A stretch of DNA of 64,000 nt from Photorhabdus heterorhabditis (GTDB taxonomy: Bacteria; Pseudomonadota; Gammaproteobacteria; Enterobacterales; Enterobacteriaceae). The notes beneath the pieces were generated by a model, which worked only from the letters and a program-made list of their open reading frames with translations, was not told the origin of the DNA and did not search any database. Shown here piece by piece: positions 30,049 through 39,565 of the stretch. A program made the translations under genes and the position numbers. The stretch is from assembly GCF_018448905.1 (NCBI RefSeq), contig NZ_RCWA01000007.1, positions 62,001 to 126,000 of the forward strand, in the 5' to 3' direction. Positions within the stretch are counted from its first letter, which is position 1; every line of letters starts with the position of its first letter.

Positions 30049-31431
30049 TCAAATCATTTCAGAACACTGAGGCATCGGCTGACGGAAACGACGGGTCAGG
30101 AATACCATATAAACCAGACCAATTGCTCCCCAAGTTAAACCCAACTCCATAGAGCTTTGTTCCAGGTTCATCCACAACACCCCAACAGTGCAGGCACCAA
30201 CCACAGGCAATACCAAGAAGTTGATTGTATCTTTCAATGTACGGTTACGACGTTCACGGATATAGAACTGAGAGATAACCGATAAATTTACAAAGGTGAA
30301 CGCTATCAGCGCCCCAAAGTTAATCAGAGCTGTTGCAGTCACCAAATCAAAGGTAATAGCAGACAGTGCTACGATACCTACCAACAATACGTTGATTGCC
30401 GGAGTCCGCCATTTTGGATGAACATAGCCAAATATTTTCTCAGGAAATACGCCATCGCGCCCCATGACATAGAGCAAACGCGAAACACCTGCGTGGGATG
30501 CCATACCAGAGGCCAAAACAGTGACACAAGAGAACACCAGAATAATGGACTGGAATAAAGTACCCGCTACATACAGCATAATTTCTGGCTGAGATTCATC
30601 CGGGTTCTTGAACCGGGAGATATCAGGAAAATAGAGCTGTAAGAAATAAGAAACTATAATAAAGATAACGCCACCGATTAATGCTGTCAGGAAGATCGCT
30701 TTCGGGATCACTTTGCCTGCATTCGGCGTCTCTTCGGACAACGAACTAATGCCATCAAACCCAAGGAATGAAAAACACAAAATCGTTGCCCCAGTAATCA
30801 TCGGGATTAAATGGGCATCTTCAGAGGCAAAAGGTCTTACACTCCATAAAGTTCCTGTACCTTCCCCATTGTATACGCCGTGGATCAACAAACCCACAAA
30901 TACCACCATTATTGCAACCTGAACAATAACAATGCCGGTGTTGAGATTAGCAACAACGTTGATACCACGCAGGTTAAAGGCTGTCATCAATAATGCCAAA
31001 CCCACAACGAATATCCATGGCTCTACACCAGGAAAGATGGCCTGAAGATAAATTTTCGCCAACAAGATGTTAATCATCGGCATGAACAGATAGTCCAGTA
31101 GCGACGACCAACCTACCATAAAACCAACATGTGGGCTTATGGATTTTTGTGCATAAGTATATGCAGACCCAGCAGATGGGAAGCGTTTTACTAATTTCCC
31201 ATAGCTTAAGGCAGTAAACAGAATTGCGATCAAAGCAATAGCATAAGATGTTGCTACATGACCGTCAGTCAAACCAGAAACAATGCCAAAAGTATCAAAG
31301 ATAGTCATAGGTTGCAGATAAGCAAGGCCCATCATCACCACCTGAACTAAGGTCAGTGTTTTTCTGAGTTGAACACGATTGTTCGCACCAGTTTGGTTGG
31401 TGCCAATTGAGATTGCAGTATTATGCGACAT
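30049..31431 (-). CDS. plaP: putrescine importer PlaP (APC family)
   Basis: Inner-membrane amino-acid/polyamine permease with about 12 helices; E. coli PlaP imports putrescine. 460 residues from ATG 31431, with GGGAGG 8 nt upstream. It follows PlaP rather than PuuP: the start [23 protein letters not shown], and [15 protein letters not shown] near the end. The 13-codon extension upstream is not used, because the Shine-Dalgarno sequence lies inside it. An upstream ORF (31421-31630) overlaps the start codon, like yoeI in E. coli. Confidence 0.93.
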   Translation of the reverse strand: MSHNTAISIGTNQTGANNRVQLRKTLTLVQVVMMGLAYLQPMTIFDTFGIVSGLTDGHVATSYAIALIAILFTALSYGKLVKRFPSAGSAYTYAQKSISPHVGFMVGWSSLLDYLFMPMINILLAKIYLQAIFPGVEPWIFVVGLALLMTAFNLRGINVVANLNTGIVIVQVAIMVVFVGLLIHGVYNGEGTGTLWSVRPFASEDAHLIPMITGATILCFSFLGFDGISSLSEETPNAGKVIPKAIFLTALIGGVIFIIVSYFLQLYFPDISRFKNPDESQPEIMLYVAGTLFQSIILVFSCVTVLASGMASHAGVSRLLYVMGRDGVFPEKIFGYVHPKWRTPAINVLLVGIVALSAITFDLVTATALINFGALIAFTFVNLSVISQFYIRERRNRTLKDTINFLVLPVVGACTVGVLWMNLEQSSMELGLTWGAIGLVYMVFLTRRFRQPMPQCSEMI

Positions 31432-31630
31432 GAGCGAAACCTCCCATAACTCCGATTCGTGTTTTATCACTACTTAATCGACAGTTACTGGGAAGACTTC
31501 GCTTCTGCCTATAGGCAGAATAGACAGTGGAGTTAGAGGCTGGATTGTACATAGAGCGCAATGCTCCATAGTCATCGATGCAGCAGCATGCGCCGATTGG
31601 CACAAGTGCGATAGAGAATAATTGCTCCAT
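31421..31630 (-). CDS. upstream ORF overlapping plaP start (YoeI-like layout)
   Basis: 69-codon ORF from ATG 31630 with GAGGA about 9 nt upstream. It starts [17 protein letters not shown] and ends GGFAHVA with its stop 6 nt inside plaP, so its last codons include the plaP Shine-Dalgarno and start codon. From memory, E. coli yoeI (20 codons) begins M-x-Q-F-F-A and ends HVA in the same overlap with plaP. It could be a leader peptide coupling translation to plaP in response to polyamines, or a small membrane protein (residues 2-17 are hydrophobic). A longer GTG/ATG-initiated form upstream is possible. The function is inference. Confidence 0.5.
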   Translation of the reverse strand: MEQLFSIALVPIGACCCIDDYGALRSMYNPASNSTVYSAYRQKRSLPSNCRLSSDKTRIGVMGGFAHVA

Positions 31631-31718
31631 ATTAGCGTTCCTCATTACGGCAACCGATTCTCGTTCTGGTTGCACGTGGGCCAATTATCTATCCGGCTCA
31701 GAGTCCGGCCTCTTGGTA

Positions 31719-31800
31719 TATACCCTTCATCTTTCAAGCTACTGCTTTGTTGGCTGCGTTCACTTGCCGCCGCGCTGCAAATTGAAATCTATTGGGTATA
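31719..31800. repeat. ERIC repeat, 82-bp short form
   Basis: TATACCC...GGGTATA, arms CTTTCAAGCTAC and GCAAATTGAAA, about 90 bp upstream of the plaP leader ORF. Confidence 0.85.
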
Positions 31801-32051
31801 GTAAAAAATAAGTCAAAGCAAAAAAAATAACCGACACATATAAACGCATCAGTTATTTTCCAGTGGGCGAATTCTGCACTTGAAGACCTAAAATAGCAAT
31901 ACTCGCCGCACTAAAAGTTCATTATTTTTTACCACACATATTGATTACGCTATGGAATTTAACCATGTCATATACATTCTTTTGACATGTGCCAAGTTTT
32001 AGCACAACACAAAACGAATTACTATCCAGTTTTTAGGGTTAAGCAAAAAAC

Positions 32052-32083
32052 AAAACCCCCTGCCAAAAACAGGCAAGGGGGTT
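32052..32083 (-). terminator. siderophore-receptor terminator
   Basis: On the minus strand AACCCCCTTGCC-tgttttt-GGCAGGGGGTT is followed by TTGTTTTTTG, 27 nt after the receptor stop. Strong GC-rich stem with one bulged base. Confidence 0.85.
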
Positions 32084-32109
32084 AACACACATTTAATAAG
32101 AATTATTTA

Positions 32110-34101
32110 TCAGAAGTCGTAAGTAAGACCGATGTTATAGCGACGGCCATCCAGTTGCACTTCATAATTTTCTTGAGTAACGCGTTTATCAAATACGTTG
32201 TACACTCCACCTAACACGCGCAATTCCTTGGTTAAATTATAGCTGGCTCCGATATCCACAAAGGCGTAGGACGGAGCTCCTTCCGTCATACTATCACCAC
32301 GCCCTAAATAATCTGAGGTTTTGCCACGGAAGTTTATCCGGGTCCAGGTTTGCATTTCCGGTAAAGTTTGCCAGTTCAGAGTCGCATTCGCCATGTGTTT
32401 AGGCATTTTATTCAAAGGTTTTCCTTTGTTTTTCCCACTTTTCTGTTCTGACTCTGTATAAGTATAGTTCGCAGACAATGACCAGTTTTCAACGATATCC
32501 CAGTTTATAGTCGCTTCTACACCGCGTATATTGGCTTTATCTACGTTAATGCGGTCATTAATAAATTTATAAACATTATCATCAATTTTACACTTTTTAT
32601 CTTTCCCACCACTTGGATCAGCGCAGCGACTAATTTCAGTGATCTTATCTTTAAATTCTGTATTAAATATTGTCAAACCGACATCAAGGTTTTCTTGATT
32701 ATTCCAAATAACACCGATCTCTTGGCCAAAACTCTTTTCTGGTTTTAAGTCTGGGTCGCCAACAATAATTCCTGGCTTTTCTCTAAATCCATTAATAGTT
32801 TTAGGGCTTCCTCCTGTAACTTGCCCCCAATCTGATGTGGAATGACGTAAATCAGGAGAACGGTAACCAGTAGATACACCACCTTTAATCGTCCATTGTT
32901 CATCGGCATGCCATACTCCATACAGACGAGGTGTCCAATGACTCCCAAAATTCTCGTCCTTATCCATACGGATACCACTAGTCAGGGCAAAATCATTGGT
33001 CATTTGCCATTCATCTTCAGCAAATAGAGCCCAACTCCAGCGAGTCAATTTATCCATACCATTAGCGGACGCTAATAGATTGTCACCACCATGTAAGTTT
33101 TCATGGCGATATTGCCCCCCCATACTCAGAGTATGATCATCGAAACGGAAAACAGTTTGGTTGTTAAATACTGTATCTTGGTACTTCATGTCACGCCCTG
33201 GATTACGTGAATCATCATGTTGGATGTATGAAGTCATGGTACCGAAATCATAAATACCATTATGCAAGATAGAGTAATTGTTACGATTATAATCGCTGTT
33301 CTCTGAGTCACCACGAGACGATTTACCTCTAGTAGTATTGCGATCCTGCTCATAACGACCCGCTTCGAAATCAAAAGTATTTTTATCATCAGGTGTCAGA
33401 GAAAAAATGACTGAACCGTTACGCATTTCTTGCTCTTTAAAGCCGCCAATGAATTTATCTTCGTTACGGTGAGAATACAGGCCATGCACTTTTAATCCCA
33501 ATAGGCCATCAATTATCGGGCCTGCTGTATAAATGCTACTCTGATAACTGTTACCCGAATTTTTACGCTCAGTCAAAGTAGTATCAGCGCGCAAGCTAGT
33601 TTTCCACTCTTTTTGCGCCTTACGAGTGATGACATTGATAACCCCACCCATTGCATCAGAACCATAAAGAGAAGACATCGGCCCACGCACCACTTCGATC
33701 CGCTCGATCGCCGCCAGAGGTGGCAACCACCCCTGCTCAATACCAGAGCCGTCACTGTTTGGGCGGGTATTACGGGTATCAATACGCTTACCATCAATCA
33801 GAATCATGGTGTATTTAGGCGCCATACCACGAATACTGATATCACTGCTGCTACCACCTCCCGTTACAACGACCCCTGGCACATCTTTCAGGGCATCAGT
33901 CACATCACGATAAGCCTTGGTTTCTAATTGTTCACGGCTCACCACAGAAATAGACGCTGGTGCATCTTCAATCTTCTGTTGGAAGCCTGATGCTGTAGTC
34001 ACAACAATGGTGTCATTATTGTCACTGGCCGCAAAAACAGAGCCAGATGAAATTGCAGCAATAACCCCTAACGCGATTTTTCTTTTATTAAAAACACTCA
34101 T
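32110..34101 (-). CDS. TonB-dependent siderophore receptor (CirA/YiuR-like)
   Basis: Outer-membrane 22-strand gated porin for ferric siderophores. 663 residues from ATG 34101 with GGAG 8 nt upstream; a longer form starts inside the ERIC and is rejected. The signal peptide ends near ...SGSVFA (about 23), then a TonB-box-like DTIVVTTA, a plug domain with DAPASISVV and ERIEVVRGPMSSLYGSDAMGGVINVITRK (about 45-180), and a barrel ending in YDF. It resembles E. coli CirA and lies where cirA sits relative to lysP, but it is next to an iron ABC transporter, as in the Yersinia yiuABC-yiuR system. The ligand is unknown, probably catecholate. No Fur box is clear upstream because an ERIC occupies the leader. 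Confidence 0.9.
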   Translation of the reverse strand: MSVFNKRKIALGVIAAISSGSVFAASDNNDTIVVTTASGFQQKIEDAPASISVVSREQLETKAYRDVTDALKDVPGVVVTGGGSSSDISIRGMAPKYTMILIDGKRIDTRNTRPNSDGSGIEQGWLPPLAAIERIEVVRGPMSSLYGSDAMGGVINVITRKAQKEWKTSLRADTTLTERKNSGNSYQSSIYTAGPIIDGLLGLKVHGLYSHRNEDKFIGGFKEQEMRNGSVIFSLTPDDKNTFDFEAGRYEQDRNTTRGKSSRGDSENSDYNRNNYSILHNGIYDFGTMTSYIQHDDSRNPGRDMKYQDTVFNNQTVFRFDDHTLSMGGQYRHENLHGGDNLLASANGMDKLTRWSWALFAEDEWQMTNDFALTSGIRMDKDENFGSHWTPRLYGVWHADEQWTIKGGVSTGYRSPDLRHSTSDWGQVTGGSPKTINGFREKPGIIVGDPDLKPEKSFGQEIGVIWNNQENLDVGLTIFNTEFKDKITEISRCADPSGGKDKKCKIDDNVYKFINDRINVDKANIRGVEATINWDIVENWSLSANYTYTESEQKSGKNKGKPLNKMPKHMANATLNWQTLPEMQTWTRINFRGKTSDYLGRGDSMTEGAPSYAFVDIGASYNLTKELRVLGGVYNVFDKRVTQENYEVQLDGRRYNIGLTYDF

Positions 34102-34121
34102 TCCCAATTCTCCAAGAAATA

Positions 34122-34247
34122 TATACCCGCATCTTTCAAGTTGCTTCTTTGTTGGCTGCACTCACTCACCCCGGTCACATAGTTATCTATGCTCCCGGGG
34201 ATTCGCTCCCTTGCCGTCGCGATGCATCTTAAAATCTATTGGGTATA
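34122..34247. repeat. ERIC repeat, long form (126 bp), in the receptor leader
   Basis: TATACCC...GGGTATA with the full centre (CCCCGGTCACATAG...CTCCCGGGGATTCGC). It lies only 20 bp upstream of the receptor start codon, just before its Shine-Dalgarno sequence. Confidence 0.92.
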
Positions 34248-34600
34248 ATTATGTTTTATTAATTTATAAAATGGATAATTAACATATGCCCAAATAGCAG
34301 GGATAAAACACTCATCCCTGTATGGTTTTATTATTTTGTTTTATTCGACTTTCTTACATATTATTACTATAAAATATAAGCCAATATTCTCTATTAATTC
34401 AAATAATCTATATTATTCAATTATTTTATCACCCACTCTTTGTAATAATAAAGAGTGGACATGGGTATTATTCAGACAAAAACGACAGCCTTTAAACGTA
34501 CTTTATTACGAGCGGAAAAACCTATTCCTTACTTATTACCATGTACGCTCTCGTTTCTATGCACTATCCATGTCCATGATTTAATCCTGTAACAAGGTTA
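34248..34600. other. AT-rich intergenic stretch between two ERIC copies
   Basis: No gene supported. Contains two hairpins: CAGGGAT/ATCCCTG (34298-34320) followed by a T-rich stretch, and CCACTCTTT/AAAGAGTGG (34433-34458). Any receptor promoter must lie here or within the ERIC. Confidence 0.5.
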
Positions 34601-34727
34601 TATACCTGTTATCTTTCAAGTTGCCTCTTTGTTGGCTGCACTCTCTCACCCCGGTCACAGTGTTATCTATGCTCCCGGGGATTCTCTCCCTTGCCGTCTC
34701 GATGCATCTTGAAATCTATAGGTTATA
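34601..34727. repeat. ERIC repeat, 127-bp form, touching the ABC ATPase stop
   Basis: Starts TATACC and ends GGTTATA. The TAA stop of the ABC ATPase (34723-34725) is formed by the last bases of the element. Confidence 0.9.
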
Positions 34728-35517
34728 GAATAGGTTCTAACCGAGAAACCAACCCATCAATTAATACCTGTGGAACACCCTGAGAACAGTGTTCAATCCT
34801 GCCTCTAACACCATAAACCTGTGCTAAGCTATCCGGCGTAATAACCTGTTCAGGAATTCCTTCGGCAATTAAATTACCTTTTTGCAACATTAATGTATAA
34901 TTACCATGACGCAAAGCAATATTAATATCATGCACGACCACTACAGTAATAATATTACGGTGGCGTGTTTCTTGTGCAACCAATTCCATTACGTGATATT
35001 GATAATTTAAATCCAATGCACTAAGTGGTTCATCTAATAATAATAATGTCGGCTTACGAATTAGCGATTGTGCCAATCCGACTAACTGTTTTTGACCACC
35101 AGATAATTGATCTAAATAACATAATGCCAGATGTTCAATCCCCAGCTGACCTAATAAAGACATCACTTCTTCTTCACTGGTTTCAGAATGATGTCCACCG
35201 GATGCACGTTGAGCAACAATAATCGATTCCAACACATGTAAATGAACGCCAGCAGGTAAACTTTGTGGCAAATAAACCACATTTTCCGCCCTCTTCGCAA
35301 AATTCATTTTCATCAAATCCTGACCATCAAGCCAGAGCTGCCCACTGGCGCGATTTAAGCCAGCCAGCGAACGCAGGAGTGTTGATTTACCGCTGCCATT
35401 TGGTCCCAACAGTACTGTAATTTTCCCGCGAGGCAATGGCGCGACATTTAGATTTTCAATTACCGGATTTTTCGGATAGCCAGCAGAAAAATTGCTGATA
35501 GTTAACCCTTGCTTCAT
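34723..35517 (-). CDS. iron-siderophore ABC transporter ATP-binding protein (YiuC/FecE-like)
   Basis: Cytoplasmic ATPase of a FecCDE/BtuD-type importer. 264 residues: Walker A GPNGSGKST 38-46, signature LSGGQ 138-142, Walker B LLLLDEP with Asp162-Glu163, H-loop in VVVHD. Its start overlaps the permease stop by 4 nt, so the two are coupled. The C-terminus ends SRLEPIL; the stop codon lies in an ERIC, so the native end may differ by a few residues. Last gene of the three-gene transporter operon. Confidence 0.93.
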   Translation of the reverse strand: MKQGLTISNFSAGYPKNPVIENLNVAPLPRGKITVLLGPNGSGKSTLLRSLAGLNRASGQLWLDGQDLMKMNFAKRAENVVYLPQSLPAGVHLHVLESIIVAQRASGGHHSETSEEEVMSLLGQLGIEHLALCYLDQLSGGQKQLVGLAQSLIRKPTLLLLDEPLSALDLNYQYHVMELVAQETRHRNIITVVVVHDINIALRHGNYTLMLQKGNLIAEGIPEQVITPDSLAQVYGVRGRIEHCSQGVPQVLIDGLVSRLEPIL

Positions 35518-36602
35518 ACATTCCCCCTGTAACGCAAAATTATACTAAGGAAGAATGGAACCCCAACCAATGCAGTAACAATCCCAACCGGAATAATGAC
35601 ACCTGGGATCAAGTTCTTCGAGACAATCGACGTCAAAGACAGTACTAATGCACCAATTAATGCACTGGCAGGCAAATAGAAGCGGTGATCTTCACCAAAT
35701 ATCATACGAGCAATATGGGGCGCAATCAAACCGATAAAGGCAATTGGTCCGACAAATGCAACTGCTAAGGCGGAAAGAATACTGATACGCAATAATGTAC
35801 CCAAGCGCAGGCGACGAACATCAATACCAAAACTGATGGCCCGATCTTCACCCAAACGCAACGCTGTCAATTTCCAAACATTCATCATTGAAATCGGAAA
35901 AATAACTGCAAATACCAGCAACATAACACCCAGTTTTATCCAGGTTGCTCTGGCAAGGCTACCCATTGTCCAGAGTACCAGCCCCTGAAGGGTATCTTCA
36001 GTTGCGATAAACTGCATCATGGAAACCAATGCGTCAAAAGTAAAGTATATCGCAATACCAAACAACACCACGCCAGAAGAAGTGGCAGCCCGTGTCCAAC
36101 GAGTAACGCCATCCAGCACCAACGCTGCCAGCAAAGCAAAAATAAAGGCATTCGCAGAGATAAACCACTGGTCAGGCACGCCCGGAATACCAATACCTGA
36201 CACGATAGCCAACGCAGCACCAAATGCAGCCGCCTGAGAAACCCCTAACGTGAAAGGGCTTGCCAATGGGTTATTCAGAATCGTCTGCATTTCAGCGCCA
36301 GCCAGCCCAAGAGACAGGCCAATCACTACCGCCATCAGAGCGTATGGCAAACGAATATCCCAAACAATCACCCGTGTACCCGCATCTACACTATCTGGTG
36401 ATACTAAAGTCTGCCAGAGAGACTGCAAAGATAAACCTGATGGCCCTATAGTAAAATCTAATACCACGGAAGCACCGATAACCAAGAAGATGGACACCAT
36501 CATCACGATACGGCGGCGTAAAATATATTGGTAATGGGCTTTTACACCGCTGTTATTTGATTGTTGTTTCACCGTTGGCATAGGCTCGGTAGTGACACTC
36601 AT
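35514..36602 (-). CDS. iron-siderophore ABC transporter permease (FecCD family, YiuB-like)
   Basis: Inner-membrane permease of 362 residues with about 9-10 helices, typical of FecCD/BtuC proteins; presumably works as a homodimer since only one permease gene is present. Conserved blocks: GLSLGLAGAEMQTILNNPLASPFTLGVSQAAAFGAA, the cytoplasmic coupling region, and GLIAPHIARMIFGEDHR near the end. 24 bp after the binding-protein gene and overlapping the ATPase gene. Confidence 0.93.
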   Translation of the reverse strand: MSVTTEPMPTVKQQSNNSGVKAHYQYILRRRIVMMVSIFLVIGASVVLDFTIGPSGLSLQSLWQTLVSPDSVDAGTRVIVWDIRLPYALMAVVIGLSLGLAGAEMQTILNNPLASPFTLGVSQAAAFGAALAIVSGIGIPGVPDQWFISANAFIFALLAALVLDGVTRWTRAATSSGVVLFGIAIYFTFDALVSMMQFIATEDTLQGLVLWTMGSLARATWIKLGVMLLVFAVIFPISMMNVWKLTALRLGEDRAISFGIDVRRLRLGTLLRISILSALAVAFVGPIAFIGLIAPHIARMIFGEDHRFYLPASALIGALVLSLTSIVSKNLIPGVIIPVGIVTALVGVPFFLSIILRYRGNV

Positions 36603-36626
36603 TATTTCTGTTACCTGTCTTACTGA

Positions 36627-37778
36627 TTACTTCTCACTGATCCAATAAACACCTAATGGTTCAACTGCCAGGAATTTACTGTGTAATTCATTCAGTGTTT
36701 TTTGTGGATCTAAATCTGCAAATTGTTCAGGATAGAACCACTTAGCAAATACCTGCGCGACTATTACGTTATATGGAGAATTATAATAATTATGCCAAAT
36801 AGCATAGTCTCTACCCTCTTTAACCGCAGTCAAAGAGCTGATACCTTTGCGATCAGTTATTTTTTTCAGGCTAGCTCTTGCCAGCTCAGGTGTAGCTTGC
36901 GCGCCCAGTTTTACACCAGGTTCATTACTGTCTGACGCTTTTGCACCACTGGCAATGTAAATATAAGGATCAGTTGCAATAATCTTTTCGAGATTCATAT
37001 TACCAAGTGCACCTGGTAGCACATCTTTAGCAATGTTTTTACCACCCGCCAGATCGATAAAATTACCCATATTACCATTACCGGCAGTAGCACAGCAGTC
37101 TTCAAAAGCACCCGCTCTTAGGTCAATAAATACAGCTGGCTTTTTCTCTTCCGGGATCTTATTGGTGATTTCCGTTACTAGTTTTATATTCTTCTCGTAG
37201 AAATCAGCATATTCTGTTGCTTCTTTTTCACGGTGCAATACTTTACCCAGCATACGAATGCTTGGCAGCGTATTTTTTAGTGGATCGGTGCGGAAGTCAA
37301 CAAACACAACTGGAACGCCTGCTTTTTCAAGCTGAGCAACCAATTCACTGTTCTTACCCGGACCATGACCAGACAAGCCAAAAATAGCAATATCTGGATT
37401 GAGAGTTAATACTTTTTCAGAACTAACACTGTCAGCACTGGTATCACCAATCAAAGGAACTTTGTCAATCTCAGGGAATTTAGCTTTATAGATGGCATAG
37501 GATTGTGGGTCCAGTTTGCGAAAATCACCTTGCCAACCCGCGATACGAGCCAGTGGTTTATCCCCTTCAAGTAAAGCGACAGCGTGGAACAAACGACCTT
37601 CACCCAACAAAATACGGTTTACATTCTCAGGAACGTCAACAGTACGGCCAACTACATCAGTAACCGTTTCAGCCCATGATGCGAAGCTTGCCATTACTGC
37701 CGAACCCGCCAACAGGCTGATATTGATACTCTTTGCAATAGATCGAGATACAAATTTCACTTTGTTAGCCTCTTTCAT
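36627..37778 (-). CDS. iron-siderophore ABC transporter substrate-binding protein (YiuA/FecB-like)
   Basis: Periplasmic binding protein of the TroA/FecB fold, 383 residues from ATG 37778. The signal peptide is at about 1-31 (KSINISLLAGSAVMASFASWA). The first lobe carries TDVVGRTVDVPENVNRILLGEGR, the linker has NPDIAIFGLSG, and the second lobe GKNIAKDVLPGALGNMNLEKIIATDPYIYIASG. Two adjacent Cys (EDCCATAGN) are notable. First gene of the operon; a Fur-box-like site lies just upstream. A 16-codon hydrophobic N-terminal extension in frame is rejected. Confidence 0.9.
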   Translation of the reverse strand: MKEANKVKFVSRSIAKSINISLLAGSAVMASFASWAETVTDVVGRTVDVPENVNRILLGEGRLFHAVALLEGDKPLARIAGWQGDFRKLDPQSYAIYKAKFPEIDKVPLIGDTSADSVSSEKVLTLNPDIAIFGLSGHGPGKNSELVAQLEKAGVPVVFVDFRTDPLKNTLPSIRMLGKVLHREKEATEYADFYEKNIKLVTEITNKIPEEKKPAVFIDLRAGAFEDCCATAGNGNMGNFIDLAGGKNIAKDVLPGALGNMNLEKIIATDPYIYIASGAKASDSNEPGVKLGAQATPELARASLKKITDRKGISSLTAVKEGRDYAIWHNYYNSPYNVIVAQVFAKWFYPEQFADLDPQKTLNELHSKFLAVEPLGVYWISEK

Positions 37779-37810
37779 ATTAATAATAATGGCGCTAACA
37801 ATAAAGCAAA

Positions 37811-37825
37811 CGAGAATAATTATCA
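37811..37825 (-). promoter_or_regulatory. Fur-box-like site upstream of the iron ABC transporter
   Basis: On the minus strand TGATAATTATTCTCG, matching the left half of the 7-1-7 Fur consensus (TGATAAT) exactly and the right half in part. It ends about 33 bp before the binding-protein ATG. The role is inferred from position and gene function. Confidence 0.5.
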
Positions 37826-38086
37826 ATGTGATTTACAGAGATTTTGGAAATAACATGACTAAGTTATACGACCAACTGCATGAAAAATAAAAAAACGTCT
37901 ATTTAGTTACAAAAATGAGCGTTTTCTGCTGGTTTCCTGTCAATAGCTATTTAACCATAATAGAACAAAACGTTAAGATAATAATAAATTGATCATGAAT
38001 CGCATTGAAATACTGCAAAATCAGGCCGGTTTACGTCTTTCCAAAGACCCTACCAGCCTGTTAATTATTATTCAACGTGATCAAAT

Positions 38087-39565
38087 TCATTTATTGGGGA
38101 TATCAGGAAATTCCATCTCGCTATATTTAATAAAACGGGTTTTCTTTGCTAATTTATAACCAAACCAAATCAATAGGAATAATGGAATACCAACATAAGT
38201 TGCGGTTACACCATACCAGTCAACTTTGTCTTGCAGAAACGCCTGATAATTCTGTCCTAATGTAATGGTCAGACAGAGAATAAACGCAAAGATCGGGCCA
38301 ACCGGGAAAAACCCTGAACGATAAGGTAACTTATTTAGATCCAATCCCTGAGCTACATAACCACGGCGGAAACGATAATGACTGATAGCAATCCCTAACC
38401 ATGCAATAAAACCAGTCATCCCAGAGGTATTCAACAACCACAGATACACTGTCTGATTACCGTACATTGAACTGAGGAAACACAAAGCAGCAACAACCGT
38501 TGTTGCATACAAAGCATTGCGCGGCACACCACCTTGAGATAATTTACCAAAAATCTTTGGCGCTTTGCCCTCTTTTGCCAATGTGAACAGCATACGAGTA
38601 GATGCATACATTCCTGAATTACCCGCAGATAATACCGCCGTTAAAATAACGGCATTCATCACAGCCGCCGCTGATAATAAACCGGCATTTTCAAATACCA
38701 ACGTAAACGGACTAACGCTAATATCCCCGACATCATTACGTAGCAAATTTGGATCAGTATAAGGAATGATCAGGCTAATAATCAGAATAGCAAAAATATA
38801 GAACAACAGAATACGCCAGAATACTTTACGTACTGCACGAGGAACATTCTTCGCGGGATCTTTGGACTCACCCGCCGTAATGCCAATAAGTTCGACTCCC
38901 TGGAAAGAAAATCCAACTATCATTGCTACACCAATCATAGCAGAGAAACCACCGGCAAAAGGGGCATCACCAATAGTCCAATTATGCCATCCAGCACCTT
39001 CTGTACCTTTCATAATACCGGTTATCATCAATATTCCGACCACAATAAAGACAATAATCGTGGTAACTTTAATCAAAGAAAACCAGTATTCAGCTTCACC
39101 AAAACCTTTCACTGAAATAAAATTCAGTAAAAAAACCAATGTAAGAAACAACGCACTCCAAACCCAACCTGGCACATCCGGCAACCAATAACCCATAACC
39201 AACTGAGCAGCCACCAAATCCACCGCGATAGCCACCGCCCAGTTGTACCAATAATTCCAACCAAGGGCGAAACCAAATCCTTCTTCAACATATTTGGAGC
39301 CATAAGTTGAAAAAGAACCAGAAACAGGCATATAAGCAGCCAGCTCTCCCAGACTGGTCATCAGGAAGTAGATCATCAGGCCAATCAACGCATAGGAAAG
39401 TAATGCTCCACCTGGCCCGACCTGTGAAACCGTCACACCTGAAGCCACGAATAGCCCCGTGCCTATTGATCCACCAATAGCAATCATTGCCAAATGCCGC
39501 GCTTTTAATTCACGGCGTAAATGTTGCGCTATTGGCTTCCGGGGAATACTTTGTTGTTGAGACAT
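38087..39565 (-). CDS. lysP: lysine-specific permease LysP
   Basis: Inner-membrane APC-family lysine:proton symporter, which in E. coli also controls CadC. 492 residues from ATG 39565 with AGGA 6-7 nt upstream; the 26 further codons upstream are rejected. About 12 helices. LRRELKARHL-MIAIGGSIGTGLFVASG at the N-terminus and the conserved GWNYWYNWAV and GNSGMYASTRML blocks match E. coli LysP nearly word for word. Located between the iron transporter and yeiE, as in cirA-lysP-yeiE of E. coli. Confidence 0.97.
   Translation of the reverse strand: MSQQQSIPRKPIAQHLRRELKARHLAMIAIGGSIGTGLFVASGVTVSQVGPGGALLSYALIGLMIYFLMTSLGELAAYMPVSGSFSTYGSKYVEEGFGFALGWNYWYNWAVAIAVDLVAAQLVMGYWLPDVPGWVWSALFLTLVFLLNFISVKGFGEAEYWFSLIKVTTIIVFIVVGILMITGIMKGTEGAGWHNWTIGDAPFAGGFSAMIGVAMIVGFSFQGVELIGITAGESKDPAKNVPRAVRKVFWRILLFYIFAILIISLIIPYTDPNLLRNDVGDISVSPFTLVFENAGLLSAAAVMNAVILTAVLSAGNSGMYASTRMLFTLAKEGKAPKIFGKLSQGGVPRNALYATTVVAALCFLSSMYGNQTVYLWLLNTSGMTGFIAWLGIAISHYRFRRGYVAQGLDLNKLPYRSGFFPVGPIFAFILCLTITLGQNYQAFLQDKVDWYGVTATYVGIPLFLLIWFGYKLAKKTRFIKYSEMEFPDIPNK

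Larger units (their letters stand above)
31631..32109. other. intergenic region between plaP and siderophore receptor
   Basis: 479 bp without a gene: presumably the promoter for the plaP leader, an ERIC (31719-31800), about 240 bp of AT-rich DNA with nothing I can identify, and the receptor terminator (32052-32083). Confidence 0.6.

Noticed and set aside
33917-34282. 121-codon plus-strand ORF across the receptor start and ERIC
   Set aside because: Half is antisense to the receptor signal peptide and half is ERIC sequence.
34336-34584. 82-codon plus-strand ORF in the AT-rich gap
   Set aside because: TTG start without ribosome-binding site and Tyr/Ile/Leu-rich composition typical of chance translation in AT-rich DNA; not kept as a gene.
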